Positions 9,145 to 20,199 of a stretch of DNA of 64,000 nt are shown piece by piece. The stretch spans positions 741,501 through 805,500 of the forward strand of contig CANJKZ010000955.1 of NCBI GenBank assembly GCA_947471745.1, read 5' to 3'. The notes below the pieces were generated by a model. The model was not told the origin of the DNA and ran no database searches. It was given only the letters and a program-made list of their open reading frames with translations. The position numbers and the translations under genes were made by a program. Source of the DNA: Closterium sp. Naga37s-1. Lineage: Eukaryota > Streptophyta > Zygnematophyceae > Desmidiales > Closteriaceae. Each line of letters begins with the position of its first letter. The stretch's first letter is position 1.

Positions 9145-12100
9145 ACTGCTGACAGTGCTGTTCGCTCGCAGTGGACCAGTCGTGACGCTGTTGCTCGCCT
9201 TGCTGTTCGTAGTCACCTGCCGCCTGCTGAGCGCGCGCATTTTGGCCAGTACAAGACTGCTAAGTCTTTGTACGACGCTGTAGTTGCGCGCTACTCCTCC
9301 CCTGCCACTGCTGCCCTCAGCTGCCTCATGCTGCCGTACCTTTTCCCTGACCTTGCCGCCTTTGCCACAGTCGCTGACCTCATTACTCACCTCCGCACTA
9401 ATGACGCCCGCTACCGCGCTGCCCTTCCCACTGAGTTCTGTGCCAAGAACCCCCCACCCATGTACATCACCCTTTACTACCTAGTCACCCGCCTCCCTGA
9501 CTCCCTTGCTTCAGTCAGGGACCACTTTCTCTCCCTTTGCCCCACCGAGCTAACTGTGGACCTGCTAGAGGAGCGCCTCGCTGCAGCTGAGAAGAGTATC
9601 TTAGCTGTAGGTGCTTCTCGCGGCGACCGTCGCACCCCTTTCTTTGAGGGGTGTTCCCCTGTCCCCCTTCTCCCCTCTGTTGCCTCTGCTGCTGCTGTCG
9701 ACCTTGTTGGCACTGAGGAGGTCGGGGCTGCGTCTGCTCCTAGTGGGAGGCGCCGCTACAGCAAGGGCAAGGGGAGCAAGGGTGGTGGAGGGGATGGCGG
9801 GGGCGGCGGAGGAGGCGGTGGAGGAGGCGGAGGGGGTGGCGGAGGAGGTGGGGGTGGTGCCGGGAGTGGGGGCTTCAGTGGCGGCGGAGGAGGTGGTGGA
9901 GGCAGCGGCGGAGGTGGTGGAGGCAGCGGCGGCGGTGGTGGAGGCAGCGTCAGCAGCGGTGGAGGTGGCGGCGGCGGTGGTGCTGGTCGAGGTGCAGCTG
10001 TGCAGCGTGGAGGCTTTGGTGGTAGCCAGCGCGTGAGACCCCGTCGGCCCAGCAGCTTCGTGAGTGGTACGCTGGGCGTGGGAGGTCTGGGGGTGCAGGT
10101 CCCTGCATTTACGTTCTTCGCACCGGCAACCGTCGTGGGGAGACGTGTGGTCTGCCAAACACTACGCAGCGCTGCTTCGGTCGCCTGACTGACGCCTGGC
10201 GTGCTCAGTTTCCTGACGCTGTTGAGCTCCCCCGCTGGGGTGATCTGCTTAGGCAGAATGTGGCTATCTTTGACCTTGATTTCGATGCTATCCTTGCTAC
10301 CATGTATGCTTTGACTGATAGTGCTGAGGGTGACTGTTACCTGAGTGTCCCGCCCGACCCGGGCATTGAGGCTGCTGCTCTAGGTGCTAGTGCGTCTGCT
10401 GCTCCAGGTGCTGGTGAGTCTGCTGCTCCAGGTGCTGGTGAGTCTGCTCTCTCTGGTACTGCACCTACTGAGGCCTTGCACACTTTCACACTTGACTCTG
10501 GTGCTTCGCGCTCTTTCTTTCGCGACAGCACCACACTCACGCCGCTCAGTCGGCCTGTCGCAGTCTCCATGGCTGACCCCTCTGGGGGTCCCGTCCTTGC
10601 GCACTCCTCCACGGTTCTACCGTGTCCTGCAGCCCCGTCGGGCTTGCTGTCGGGACTCCACCTCCCCTCGTTCTCTACGAACCTGGTGAGTGGAGCTGAC
10701 CTCCAGGACGCGTGGGTTGACCAGTTCGCCCCTAGAGGTCAGCGTGTGACCCACTGCACTTGCTCTCGGACGGGCCGCCACCTGGCCACGTTCACCCGTC
10801 GACCTGGGTCGAGTCTGTACACACTGACTACTGCGCCTCCTCCGGTCTCTGCGTCTGGTCAGGTAGCCGCGTCTAGTCAGGTGTTTGCTGCCGCGTCCAG
10901 GTCTAGTCCTGCATCTGCCCCCTGCTCGTGTCGTCCTCTGTCGCACGAGACTCTCCTTTGGCACCACCGCCTTGGTCACCCCTCCCTGCCTCGTCTTCGA
11001 GGTATGGCCTCCCGTACCCTTGTCTCGGGTCTTCCGCGGAGCCTCCCTCCCCTTCCTCCGGGGCCTGCCCCTACCTGTGTTCCATGTGTCGAGGGCCGGC
11101 AGCGCGCCGCCCCTCACTCCTCCACGTTTCCTCCGACAGAGGCTCCTCTGCAGACTCTTCACATGGATGTGTGGGGCCCAGCCCACGTCCGTGGACAGGG
11201 TCACGAGCGTTACTTTCTGCTGGTTGTTGACGACTACTCGCGTTACACCACAGTCTTCCCCTTGCGCAGCAAGAGTGAGGTTACTGAGGTGTTGATCGAC
11301 TGGATCCGCGGTGCTCGTCGCCAGCTCAGCGAGAGTTTCGGCTCGGACCTTCCTGTTCTGCGTCTGCACTCAGACAGAGGTGGTGAGTTTTCCTCCGAGC
11401 TTCTGAGGGCCTTCTGTCGTGCGGAGGGCATCCGCCAGACGTTCACGCTTCCGGCCTCCCCACAGCAAAATGGGATTGCTGAGCGCCGCATTGGCATGGT
11501 TATGGACGTCGCTCGTACGTCCATGATCCATGCGGCTGCTCCCCATTTTCTGTGGCCGTTCGCGGTTCAGTACGCTGCGCATCAGATCAACCTTCAGCCT
11601 TGTGTCTCCTTGCCGGAGACCACACCTATTCTGCGGTGGACGGGGAAGGTTGGCGATGCGTCTGTGTTCCGTGTCTGGGGATCTCAAGCTTTTGTCCGCG
11701 ATACTTCAGCGGACAAGCTGTCCTCCCGTGCCGTTCCCTGCGTCTTCCTTGGCTTCCCCCCAGACGCACCCGGGTGGCAGTTCTACCACCCCACCTCGCG
11801 TCGTGTTCTGTCCTCTCAGGACGTCACGTTTGACGAGTCGGTGTCTTACTACCGTCTCTTTCCCTACCGCACTGCCTCTCTTCCCCCCCCGCCGCTCTTC
11901 CTAGCACCAGGTACTCCTCCGGTAGACCCCCTCCCCCCTCAGGGTCCTACCCCCTCAGGTGTGTCTCAGGTAGACCCTGCTGAGTCGGTCGAGGTAGCTG
12001 TCGACTCAGGTGCTGCTAGGGGTGCTGAGCCTGTGGGTGCGGGGACTGGGGGTGCGGAGCCTGGGGGTGCTGAGCCTGAGGGTGCGGAGCCTGGGGGTGC

Positions 12101-15014
12101 TGAGCCTGAGCGTGTGGAGCCTGGGGGTGCTGAGCCTGAGCATGTGGAGCCTGGGGGTGCTGAGTTTGGGGGTGCTGAGCCTGCGTGTGCTGAGTCTGGG
12201 GGTTCTCCGGGTGTCCCGTTGCGACGGGAGCCCCTCTCTCCGCAGCGACTTCGTGAGTGGTATGCTCGACGCTGTCGCCGTGCTACTAGAGCTGCTGGAG
12301 GTGCTGCTGGTGCTGGAGCTACTGGAGGTGCTGCTGGTGCTGGTACTGCTAGAGGTGTTGCTGGAGGTGCTACTGGTGCTAGAGCTACTGGAGGTGCTGC
12401 TGGTACTGGAGCTGCTGGAGGTGCTGCTGGTGCTGGAGCTACTGGAGGTGCTGCTGGTGCTGGAGCTGCTGGAGGTGCTGCTGGTGCTTGTGCTACTAGA
12501 GGTGTTGCTGGTGCTGGAGCTGCTGGAGGTGCTGTTGGTGCTGGAGCTGCTGGGACCGCTGGTCCTGGAGGTGCTCGTACTGGAGGTACTGGAGCTGCTG
12601 GGACTAGTGGTGCTGCAGGCGTTGGAGCTGTAGGTACTGGAGCTGGTGGTGCTGTGGGAGTTGTTACTGGAGACCCTGGAGCTGAGGGTACTGGTGCTGT
12701 CTCTGCTGTTTCTGGAGGCGCTGAGCGGCCGCGGCCGTACTACGTTCCGCTCCTTCAGCAGGTTCTTGGTCTACCGCCTTCTCCTGGTCCTACTCCTCCT
12801 GTACTGAGTCCACCGCCTGTCCAGTCCCAGTCTCGGTTGCAGCCGGCCTCTCCACTGCCTGGTCCTTCTCCTTACTTTGGACCGACTAGAGGTCTTACGG
12901 AGCGTCGTGAGCCTGAGTCTTGTCCTGTGTCGCCTGCGTCTCGTTCTGCGTCGCCTGTCCGTACTGTTCGCGCTGGTCGTGTTTTGTGTCTGCGTCCTCC
13001 TCCTGTCCCTGGCTCTCACTCTATGACTCTGCGTCCTTCCACTGCTCCGCAGCGTGTCCCATTGCCGTCTCCTCCTGTGTCCTCTCTTCCTGCCGGTCCG
13101 GACCCTGCGTCTGACTCCCTACGTGCTGCTAGTCCAGCTGTCACGCGTTTTCTGGCCACTGCTGTCACTGACCCTTTGTTTGAGTCCACTGCTGCGTCTG
13201 CTCTTGTTACTGAGCTTGTTGACTTTGCTGCAGCCTGTCGCCTAGACTACGCCACTACTCTTGTTGCTGAGTCTGCGTCTGTGTCTGTCTGTCCTCTGTC
13301 CGTCGGGGGTGAGTGTGCTCTTGGCACGGACGTTCTCGAGGACAGACAGGAGGAGTTTGAGTGCTTTGCTGCTTCTGTACCTCATCTCGTGTCCATGCTG
13401 CTTGCCCCTGAGGGAGACCCGGATGCACCAGACATCCCGACCCCGCGCTCTTACGCAGAGGCGATAGAGGGTCCCTACTCCTCTCAGTGGCAGGCAGCCA
13501 TGGACGCCGAGATGGCTTCCTGGAAGTCCACAGGCACCTACGTCGACGAGGTTCCCCCGCCTGGGGCGAACATCGTCAGTGGCATGTGGATCTTCAGGGT
13601 GAAGCGGCCGCCGGGTTCTCCGCCTGTCTTCAAGGCGCGTTACGTTGCACGTGGCTTCAGTCAGTGACAGGGAGTTGACTTCTTCCAGACCTTCTCCCCT
13701 ACCCCGAAGATGACCACTCTTCGGGTACTGCTGCACGTAGCTGCTCAGCGTGACTACGAGCTCCATTCGCTTGACTTCAGCACAGCCTTCCTACAGGGCA
13801 GCCTGCACGAGGAGATCTGGCTGCGCCGCCCACCTGGCTTCACTGGGTCGTTTCCTGCTGGTACCCAGTGGAGCCTCCGGCGGCCAGTCTACGGTCTCCG
13901 TCAGGCACCCCGTGAGTGGCACGACACACTCAGGACGACTCTTGCTGCTCTTGGTTTTGCTCCTTCCACTTCTGACCCTTCTCTGTTTTTACGCACTGAC
14001 ACTACTCTGCCGCCGTTCTACGTTCTCGTGTACGTAGACGACCTCGTCTTTGCTACTGCTGACACTAAGGCACTCGCCCACATGAAGTCCGAGCTGCAGA
14101 AGAGACACACGTGCACAGACCTGGGTGAGCTGACAAGCTATCTTGGCTTGCGGATCACCCGGGACAGAGCACAGCGCACCATTACCTTGACTCAGTCACA
14201 CATGGTGCAGCAGGTCCTTCAGCGCTTCGGCTTCACGTACTCCTCGCCACAGTCCACTCCTCTGCCTACCGGTCACTCGCTCTCAGCTCCACCTTCGGAC
14301 GAGTCCGTAGAGCCGAGTGGCCCGTATCCAGAGCTTGTGGGCTGCCTCATGTACCTGATGACTTGCACATGACCTGACCTTGCATACCCTCTCAGCCTTC
14401 TGGCTTGCTACGTGGCTCCCGGTCGACACCGAAAGGTGCACTGGGATGCTGCGAAGAGGGTGTTGCGCTACCTGTGCAGTACGTCGGGCATGGGGCTCGT
14501 GCTTGGAGGATGGGCTCGAGTTGTCCTCACTGGTCACGCAGACGCCTCCTGGGTTGACGACTTGGCTACGCAGCGGTCGTCACAGGGTTACACCTCCAGT
14601 CTTGGTTCCGGTTCTGTCTCTTGGCGGTCTACCCGCTCTTCTTCTGTTCTCAGCTCCAGTTGTGAGGCTGAGATCTACGCTGGGGCCATGGCGGCACAGG
14701 AGTTACGCTGGCTCACCTACCTGCTGACCGACTTGGGAGAGGCGCCTCGTTCTCCTCCAGTTCTGTATGTCGACAACAAGGCCATGTTGGCCTTGTGTCA
14801 GGAGCACAGACTGGAGCACAGAACGAAGCACATTGCTCTGCGCTACTTCATTGCTCAAGAGTTGCAGCAGCGTGGCCAGCTTCGTCTCGCTTACGTGGCC
14901 TCACAGGCCAACACTGCTGATGTTTTCACCAAGGCACTTCAGCCTTGTGATCATCAGCGTTTCTGTACTGTTCTAGGCCTTGAACCTACTGTGCCTCACT
15001 TGCTTACTTCTTGA
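9145..15014 (+). pseudogene. Copia D gag-pol with three lesions
   Basis: Gag (ARYSSP, then SVRDHFLSLCP) is followed by the poly-Gly tract. Nineteen nt present in C are missing at 10032/10033, shifting the frame. The new frame is open from there through the zinc-knuckle-like motif, protease (LDSGASRSFF), GAG-pre-integrase (HHRLGH), integrase and the Ala-Gly linker (12010-12710) to a TGA at 13665-13667, where F has CGG CAG after GFSQ. RT with YVDD (14031-14042) continues to a TGA at 14370-14372 (CGA in E). RNase H then runs to 15014. The 13665 stop is shared with E, which shows that their 3' parts descend from one copy; the 14370 stop is private to D. Confidence 0.9.
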
Positions 15015-15218
15015 CTCTGCTTGTACTGTACTGTATATACATATACCTGCATACTTACACTTGCTAGGTTGTGTTCACTGTATTGTTTGTTTTCCTTTAT
15101 ATAACTCTGCATGTGAACTGGCCTTGTGGCCATTTGCTTGTGCTCAGACTGCGTGGTGACTTTGTGATCCACCCTGAGCTTGCTTTGCCTTTCTTGACTG
15201 GTCTTGTGACCTCTTGTT

Positions 15219-15243
15219 CTCCCCCACTTTGCCTATGGGGGTG
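15219..15243 (+). promoter_or_regulatory. Polypurine tract block of copia D
   Basis: The invariant 25-nt block ending TGGGGGTG directly before the 3' LTR. Upstream, 15015-15218 is the 3' untranslated stretch, holding a GTATATACATATACC segment and nothing coding. Confidence 0.7.
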
Positions 15244-15371
15244 TGTCAAACTTATATGCTAGAGTCTGTTTAGGCTGTAGTGGGGTAGTTCTTATAGGGT
15301 ACAACACTTTTAGGTTTCCTACTTGTACCCACCTGCTTTCTAGTTCATTCATTCCATTCTTTATTCTAACA
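15244..15371 (+). repeat. 3' LTR of copia D (128 bp)
   Basis: TGTCAAACTTATATGC to TTATTCTAACA. Identical by eye to the E 3' LTR at 39588-39715, and both are followed by CTTCGGAGTGG. Confidence 0.9.
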
Positions 15372-16293
15372 CTTCGGAGTGGCCACGATACGCACATAGA
15401 CGGAGTGGGGCGCCGCACTGCGAGCCAGATTGGAGCATGTATCCGCCTCAGGTTCTGCTTGCATGAAGCTGCGTGCCTGGAAGCAGGTGACATCGTTCCA
15501 AGACTACACGGCGACGTTTTGCGCCTTGGCTGACCAAGTGGACGATATGAATGACGCGGAGCGGCTCGATAAATACGTCGCAGACCTCAAATACGAGGTG
15601 CAGTACGAGGTGCGACGAACGAGGCCACGCGACTTTCTCGATGCCGTGCAGCTGGCCGAATCAACGGACGCGCTGATACAGTGGGCGAGAATGAGTTCCC
15701 GGGAGGGCACTCAGTTTCGTGGACCGCCTCGCCAGCCCACAATCAACGGTGTGGATGTGCCGAGACGTGCACCAAACCCGTACTTCAACTGCAACCAACC
15801 GGGCCACTAGAGGAAAGACTGCCCGAAGCTGAAACAGGGGAACAGGAACGACGGAGAGGGGTTGGGAAAAGAGACGAGTCAGTAGCAGTCGGGCCACCTA
15901 CTGACGAGACCCCGTCGCCCGGCAATCAATATCCACGCCGATTAGTGGTACCGATACGGGCTATCGACCGCAACCGGACAAATAAGGTGGATGAACGTGT
16001 GGATCACCCTGTGCTGGTCGTGGGGAGGGTTAACGGGTATAAAATAAAAATATTCGTTGATGGTGGGGTGAGCCACAGTCTCGTCAACCTGGCAACGGCA
16101 AACAAAAAAAAACGGAGTCAAGCTGGACAAGTGTCTGCCCGAGATTGATGCGCGACTGGTGGACGGGACACCGCTGGCGATTAGGGACGAGGTGCGACAA
16201 ATTCGGATGAAGTATGGCGACGATTTCGGGTTTTCAATGAAGATGCTGGCGACAACACTGGAAGGTTGCGATCTACTGTTGGGACAAGACTAG
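15372..16293 (+). pseudogene. Gypsy gag C-terminus and protease remnant
   Basis: The frame reads a gypsy-type gag tail (WKQVTSFQDYTATFCALADQ, then ADLKYEVQYEVRRTRP) into a zinc knuckle, CNQPGH, where a TAG at 15808-15810 falls between the His and the final Cys (RKDC continues in frame). A later frame carries an aspartic protease relic with VDGGVS in place of the usual DSGAS, so the catalytic site is altered. An A-run at about 16103-16110 shifts the frame. It ends LLGQD then TAG at 16291-16293. Confidence 0.75.
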
Positions 16294-17935
16294 CTACAGC
16301 GATATAATCCGACGATCGACTGGACGACGGGGGCGTGCACGGTGCTGAGCAACAAGGGACGTGTGACGCTTCCGAAATGGGCAGAGCCAGAGCCGATGAC
16401 GACACGTGTCAACGTGATAACGCTGAAGAGGGCGATAAAACGAGGAGCGCAAGGCTATGTTGTACAGCTATTCGAGGTGGTTGCGTCTGATAAAATCACC
16501 GACATTGACACGCTCTATGCTGCTGTACCTGACGATGTGGCGAGCATAATTCAGAGGTATCCCGAAATTTTCGCGGATGACCTGCCTGATGGGTTGCCAC
16601 CTCAACGACCAGAAGACCACAGGATCGAACTGGAACCAGGCGCGCAACCAACTGTTTGGTCCCAGTGGCGGCTCAGCCAACTGGAGCTCGACGAATTGCG
16701 GAAGCAGTTGGATTATCTGCTCTCGAAGGGATTCATCCGGCCAAGCATGTCACCATTCGCCGCCCCGATACTATTCATGTCGAAGAAGGACGGAGGCCTA
16801 CGCATGTGCATCGACTATCGAGCGCTAAATCGGATCACCATCAAGTCATGTTACCCGATTTCGCGAGCGGACGACTTGCTGGATCAGCTTCGCGGGGCTC
16901 GCTTCTTCTCGAAAATCGACCTGCGAGGTGGCTACCAGCAAATTCGCGTGTTCGCCGACGACTGCCCGAAGACTTCTTTTCGCACCCGCTACGGAAGTTA
17001 CGAGTATACAGTGATGCCGTTCGGGTTGACAAATGCGCCCTCGACGTTCCAGCTCACCATGAACGGGGTGTTTCGGGACATGCTGGACAAAACAAATCAT
17101 TGTGTACTTGGATGACATCCTGGTGTACAGCAAGACTCGGGAGCAGCACTTACGGGGTTTAGAGGAACTGTTCCGGCGCTTGCAGCAGAACCGACTGATT
17201 ACGAAGGGCTCTAAGTGTGAGTTCTTACAGCCAGAGCTGGAGTTCTTGGGGCACGTGGTTTCAGGGGAGGGCATTAAAATTGACCCTCTCAAAGTAAGAG
17301 CAATTTCGGAGTGGAAGCTCCCCACGAACATCACGGAGTTGCAGAGTTTTCTCGGCTTCGTTAACTACGTCCGCTGGTTTGTACCGAATATCGCGGGGGT
17401 AACCAGGCCGTTAACCGATCTTCTACACAAGGGCGTGCAATTTTTTTTGGGAGAGAGAGAGAGAGCAGTTGGCCTTCGACGAGCTCAATAAATTTTTGAG
17501 TTCACCCCCGGTACTTCAGCTGGCAGACCCATCTCGACCGTTCGAAGTCGTGACGGACGCCAACGATTTCGCCGTCGGCGCCGTCCTTCTACAGGATTTC
17601 GGCAACGGGCTGCAACCTATTGCGTACGAGTCACGTAAAATGCAGCCGCCCGAGCGCAACTACCCTGTACACGACAAAGAAATGCTCGCCATCGTGCATG
17701 CATTTCGTACCTGGTGCTGTTATCTGACGGGAGACGACGTCACGATCAGGACAGACCACAGTCATTACAGTACATGCGCAGCCAACCACAGCTCAACCCG
17801 CGGCAAATCAGGTGGCTCGATTACCTCGAGTCAAACTTCCGCTACACCATTACGTACAAGAAGGGCGCCAACAACTTCGCCGACGCCCCTGACCCGCCCC
17901 TCCATGCAGACCGCCGCAGTACTAATCGCCCATTC
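16294..17935 (+). pseudogene. Gypsy RT and RNase H remnant
   Basis: RT motifs are clear: [42 protein letters not shown] and [14 protein letters not shown] frameshift at about 17090 separates these from the catalytic VYLDD (17102-17116), which opens a second frame up to the thumb (LGHVVSGEGIKIDP, LQSFLGFVNYVRWF). A T-run and a GA microsatellite (about 17439-17465) break the connection to RNase H, which restarts at 17469 with VVTDANDFAVGAVL and YPVHDKEMLAIVHAFR. RNase H loses frame near 17760 (TDHS). No functional enzyme is possible. Confidence 0.85.
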
Positions 17936-19314
17936 TAACCCATTATTGGCAGGACTTTTTAAGCACGGATAGAGGACGGACCGGTTTTTCAGGACGAATC
18001 AACACCAACGGGTCACCACGCCACACGGGAGCTATCACCTGAAATTCGGCACCAGACGGGTTTGGGTACCCTCCTACCGACCCCTACGAGAGTTGCTGAC
18101 GCAGGAGGTTCACGACTCTAACCTATCCGGGCATTTCGGCGTCGAAAAAACATTGAAGCTGCTGCAACGGAATCATTACTGGCCCGACATGGCGTCGGAC
18201 GTGCAGCGCTAAGTATCAGCATGCCCGACCTGCCAAGCGATGAAGTCGTCAAGACAACGTCCAGCTGGGTTGCTGCAACCCCTCGAGCCACCCAAACGAC
18301 GGTGGCAACAGGTGACTATGGACTTCATCACGGGGCTCCCAGCTGGCGCAAGTGGCAACGACTCCTGGTCATCGTCGATCGCTTAACGAAAATTGCGCAT
18401 TTCGCACCATGTCGCACGACGATCACCGCCGAAGAAACTGCGAAGCTGTTCATCTCGACCGTCGTCAGACTGCACGTGTTACCTTCGGCAATCATCAGCG
18501 ACCGAGACCCGAAATCTACGTCGAAGTTCTGGCAGGAGACGTGGGCACAGTACGGCACCTGCCTGCAGTTTTCGTCGTCTTACCACCCGCAAAATGACGG
18601 TTAGACAGAACGGACAAATCATACTATGGAGCAGTTGATTCGCACGAACTGCCCCGACCTCACCAAGTGGGAAGATTTACTCCCCATGCTGGAATTTGCG
18701 TACAACAACGCGCCGTCTGCGACAACCAATCAGACGCCGTTCTACCTCAATTACGGGATAGACCCCGTGGTACCCTCTTCAACGACCCCCGATAATCCGG
18801 TACCACGATCGCAGCAATTCGTCTCGGAACTTCAAGCAGCCCGCGACAAGGCAGCAGAGTTTATTCGGAAGGCTAATACTGTTGCCAGCCGCTACACTGA
18901 CAGGCATCAACGGAACTTACCCTTCCGTGACGGGCAGATGGTCCTCTTGGACACGAAGACTCTTCGCCTGCCCCGACCCGCAAAACAGCGTCCCCGCTAC
19001 GTGGGACCCTTACGCATTATTCGGATGTTGACCCCAGTTATGACTGGAAAATCAACGACGCTTTCCACGTCAGTCTGCTCCACTATTACGTGGCTCCGCA
19101 GTCGTCCGACATCGCCCGCCCCAAGATCACGGCAAGTGTTCGGCCTGTGGCAGACCCGACACTGCAGCCCTGGAAGATTTTGAATCATCGCATCCGCTGG
19201 ACGCCACGTCGATTTCCTCCTACGCTGACTCCTACGCCAAGTGAAGATGACACGTGGGTCCCCGCCGACTCACTCCAAGGCCACTCGGTACTACGGGATT
19301 ATCTCTCCCGCTGA
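17936..19314 (+). pseudogene. Gypsy integrase remnant with C-terminal tail
   Basis: The zinc-binding part is visible in a broken frame (SGHFGVEKTLKLL, YWPDM, then CPTCQ), with a TAA at 18210-18212 between the His and Cys pairs. The catalytic core reads IVDRLTKIAHFAPC, ISDRDPK and SYHPQNDG, followed by a TAG at 18602-18604 where most relatives have Gln before TER. The frame then continues through AYNNAPSATTNQTPFYLNYG to a frameshift at about 19040. A last frame (LLHYYVAPQ to SVLRDYLSR) ends at 19312-19314; the spacing suits a chromodomain-like tail but I see no firm chromodomain motif. Confidence 0.8.
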
Positions 19315-19343
19315 CGCGTGCCTGATGTGGACCACCTTTCTTA

Positions 19344-19356
19344 AAGGGGGAGGTAG
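19344..19356 (+). promoter_or_regulatory. Polypurine tract of gypsy element
   Basis: AAAGGGGGAGGTAG immediately precedes the TGTAAGG start of the 3' LTR, the expected plus-strand priming site. Confidence 0.7.
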
Positions 19357-19657
19357 TGTAAGGAATTTTCCTAATTCCTTACTGAGGCACTCTGTGCGCG
19401 TACAATTCCAACTTTTGGAGTTCAGGCTCGATCCGACGATCTCGCCTTCCGAACGTCCCTCGGGTCGCCTACGGGTTTCCCAACCCCAAACCTGCACCCA
19501 ACCATCTCACGACTCCGCGAACTCGGCCTAGCTAGCATTGCTATATTAGTCCTAGGCCTCGTTGTTAGCTCAGTAGTTGTAATCACTTCCGCGATATTGC
19601 ATTCTGCGCACTCTTCTTTCGTACAACTCATAACAAGAAGTGTCTTTCACTGTTACA
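19357..19657 (+). repeat. Gypsy 3' LTR (about 301 bp)
   Basis: The start is fixed by the polypurine tract (TGTAAGGAATTTTCC). I place the end at CTGTTACA (19657) because it gives matching 5-bp terminal inverted repeats TGTAA/TTACA. With no 5' LTR in the window, the right end is a judgement. Confidence 0.55.
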
Positions 19658-20199
19658 TAGCAACTTCCGTACAATTATTGCCGCTTGAACGTCGTGCACT
19701 TGCCCCGTTATTGTATGGAGAGGGCCACAATTATATTTGTTGCTGCTTCCACCCAAGCTGCAATCTGAAGGAATCGAGCCGCAAGGTCCCGAGCCCCAAC
19801 CTTCACTTCGCCAAACCACACGTTTGTTCCATGCCCATGGTCAGGAAGCTATTCACCGAACTTGCCGTATAAGGGTGGCCTGCCATACCAAACGAGCCAA
19901 CAGCCAAGGCACCAAACCAGTATCCAAACCGAATCCTTCGTCAAACCATACGACACACTTCGGTATCCGCCCATAACACGGTGCGCCCCGGCTTGTCCAA
20001 TTCCTGCTCGTCACACCAACATATATGCATCGAGCCCAACCATCAACTAAAGAATCCGACTTGCTACCATTTAGCAAATTCACTCGCCACACACACTCTC
20101 CGTTTTGTTTTCTTCCACACACTTCCTAGTTCTCGCACAGTTGAGCTTTTTCGTTTACGCATTTTCCCTCTTTCTCCAAAACGCAACTCAACTCGTCGC
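19658..20199 (+). other. Upstream region of the PLAC8 gene
   Basis: No coding sequence that I can support. It lies between the gypsy LTR and the PLAC8 start and must contain the promoter and 5' leader of that gene unless they extend into the LTR. Confidence 0.5.
19997..20026 (+). promoter_or_regulatory. Candidate CCAAT and TATA boxes of PLAC8
   Basis: CCAAT at 19997-20001 and ATATAT at 20021-20026, about 175 nt before the ATG, are in plausible order. Such short motifs arise by chance, so this is a pointer only. Confidence 0.25.

Larger units (their letters stand above)
9145..15371 (+). mobile_element. Copia element D, 5'-truncated
   Basis: Plus-strand copia lacking its 5' LTR, leader and gag start. 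It runs from within gag through protease, integrase, RT and RNase H to a 3' LTR ending at 15371. Immediately right is gypsy gag sequence (CTTCGGAGTGG), so D inserted into that gypsy element. From about 12991 rightward it matches element E with only scattered differences. Confidence 0.9.
15372..19657 (+). mobile_element. Ty3/gypsy element, unit 1, 5'-truncated
   Basis: Contains gag C-terminus, protease, RT, RNase H, integrase and a 3' LTR, in the gypsy order with integrase last. The 5' LTR and first part of gag are missing, replaced at 15371/15372 by copia D. Many stops and frameshifts, nearly all shared with unit 2, show that it was dead before the duplication. Confidence 0.9.

Noticed and set aside
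12010-12633. 207-codon plus-strand frame rich in Leu and Val (LLVLELLEVL)
   Set aside because: It is the shifted reading of the Ala-Gly repeat linker of copia D. The pol frame is the conserved one, and the Leu-rich reading has no start context or homologue.
17439-17465. GA-run in gypsy pol as a programmed frameshift site
   Set aside because: The element has many other stops and shifts, and the run is a simple microsatellite in a dead copy.
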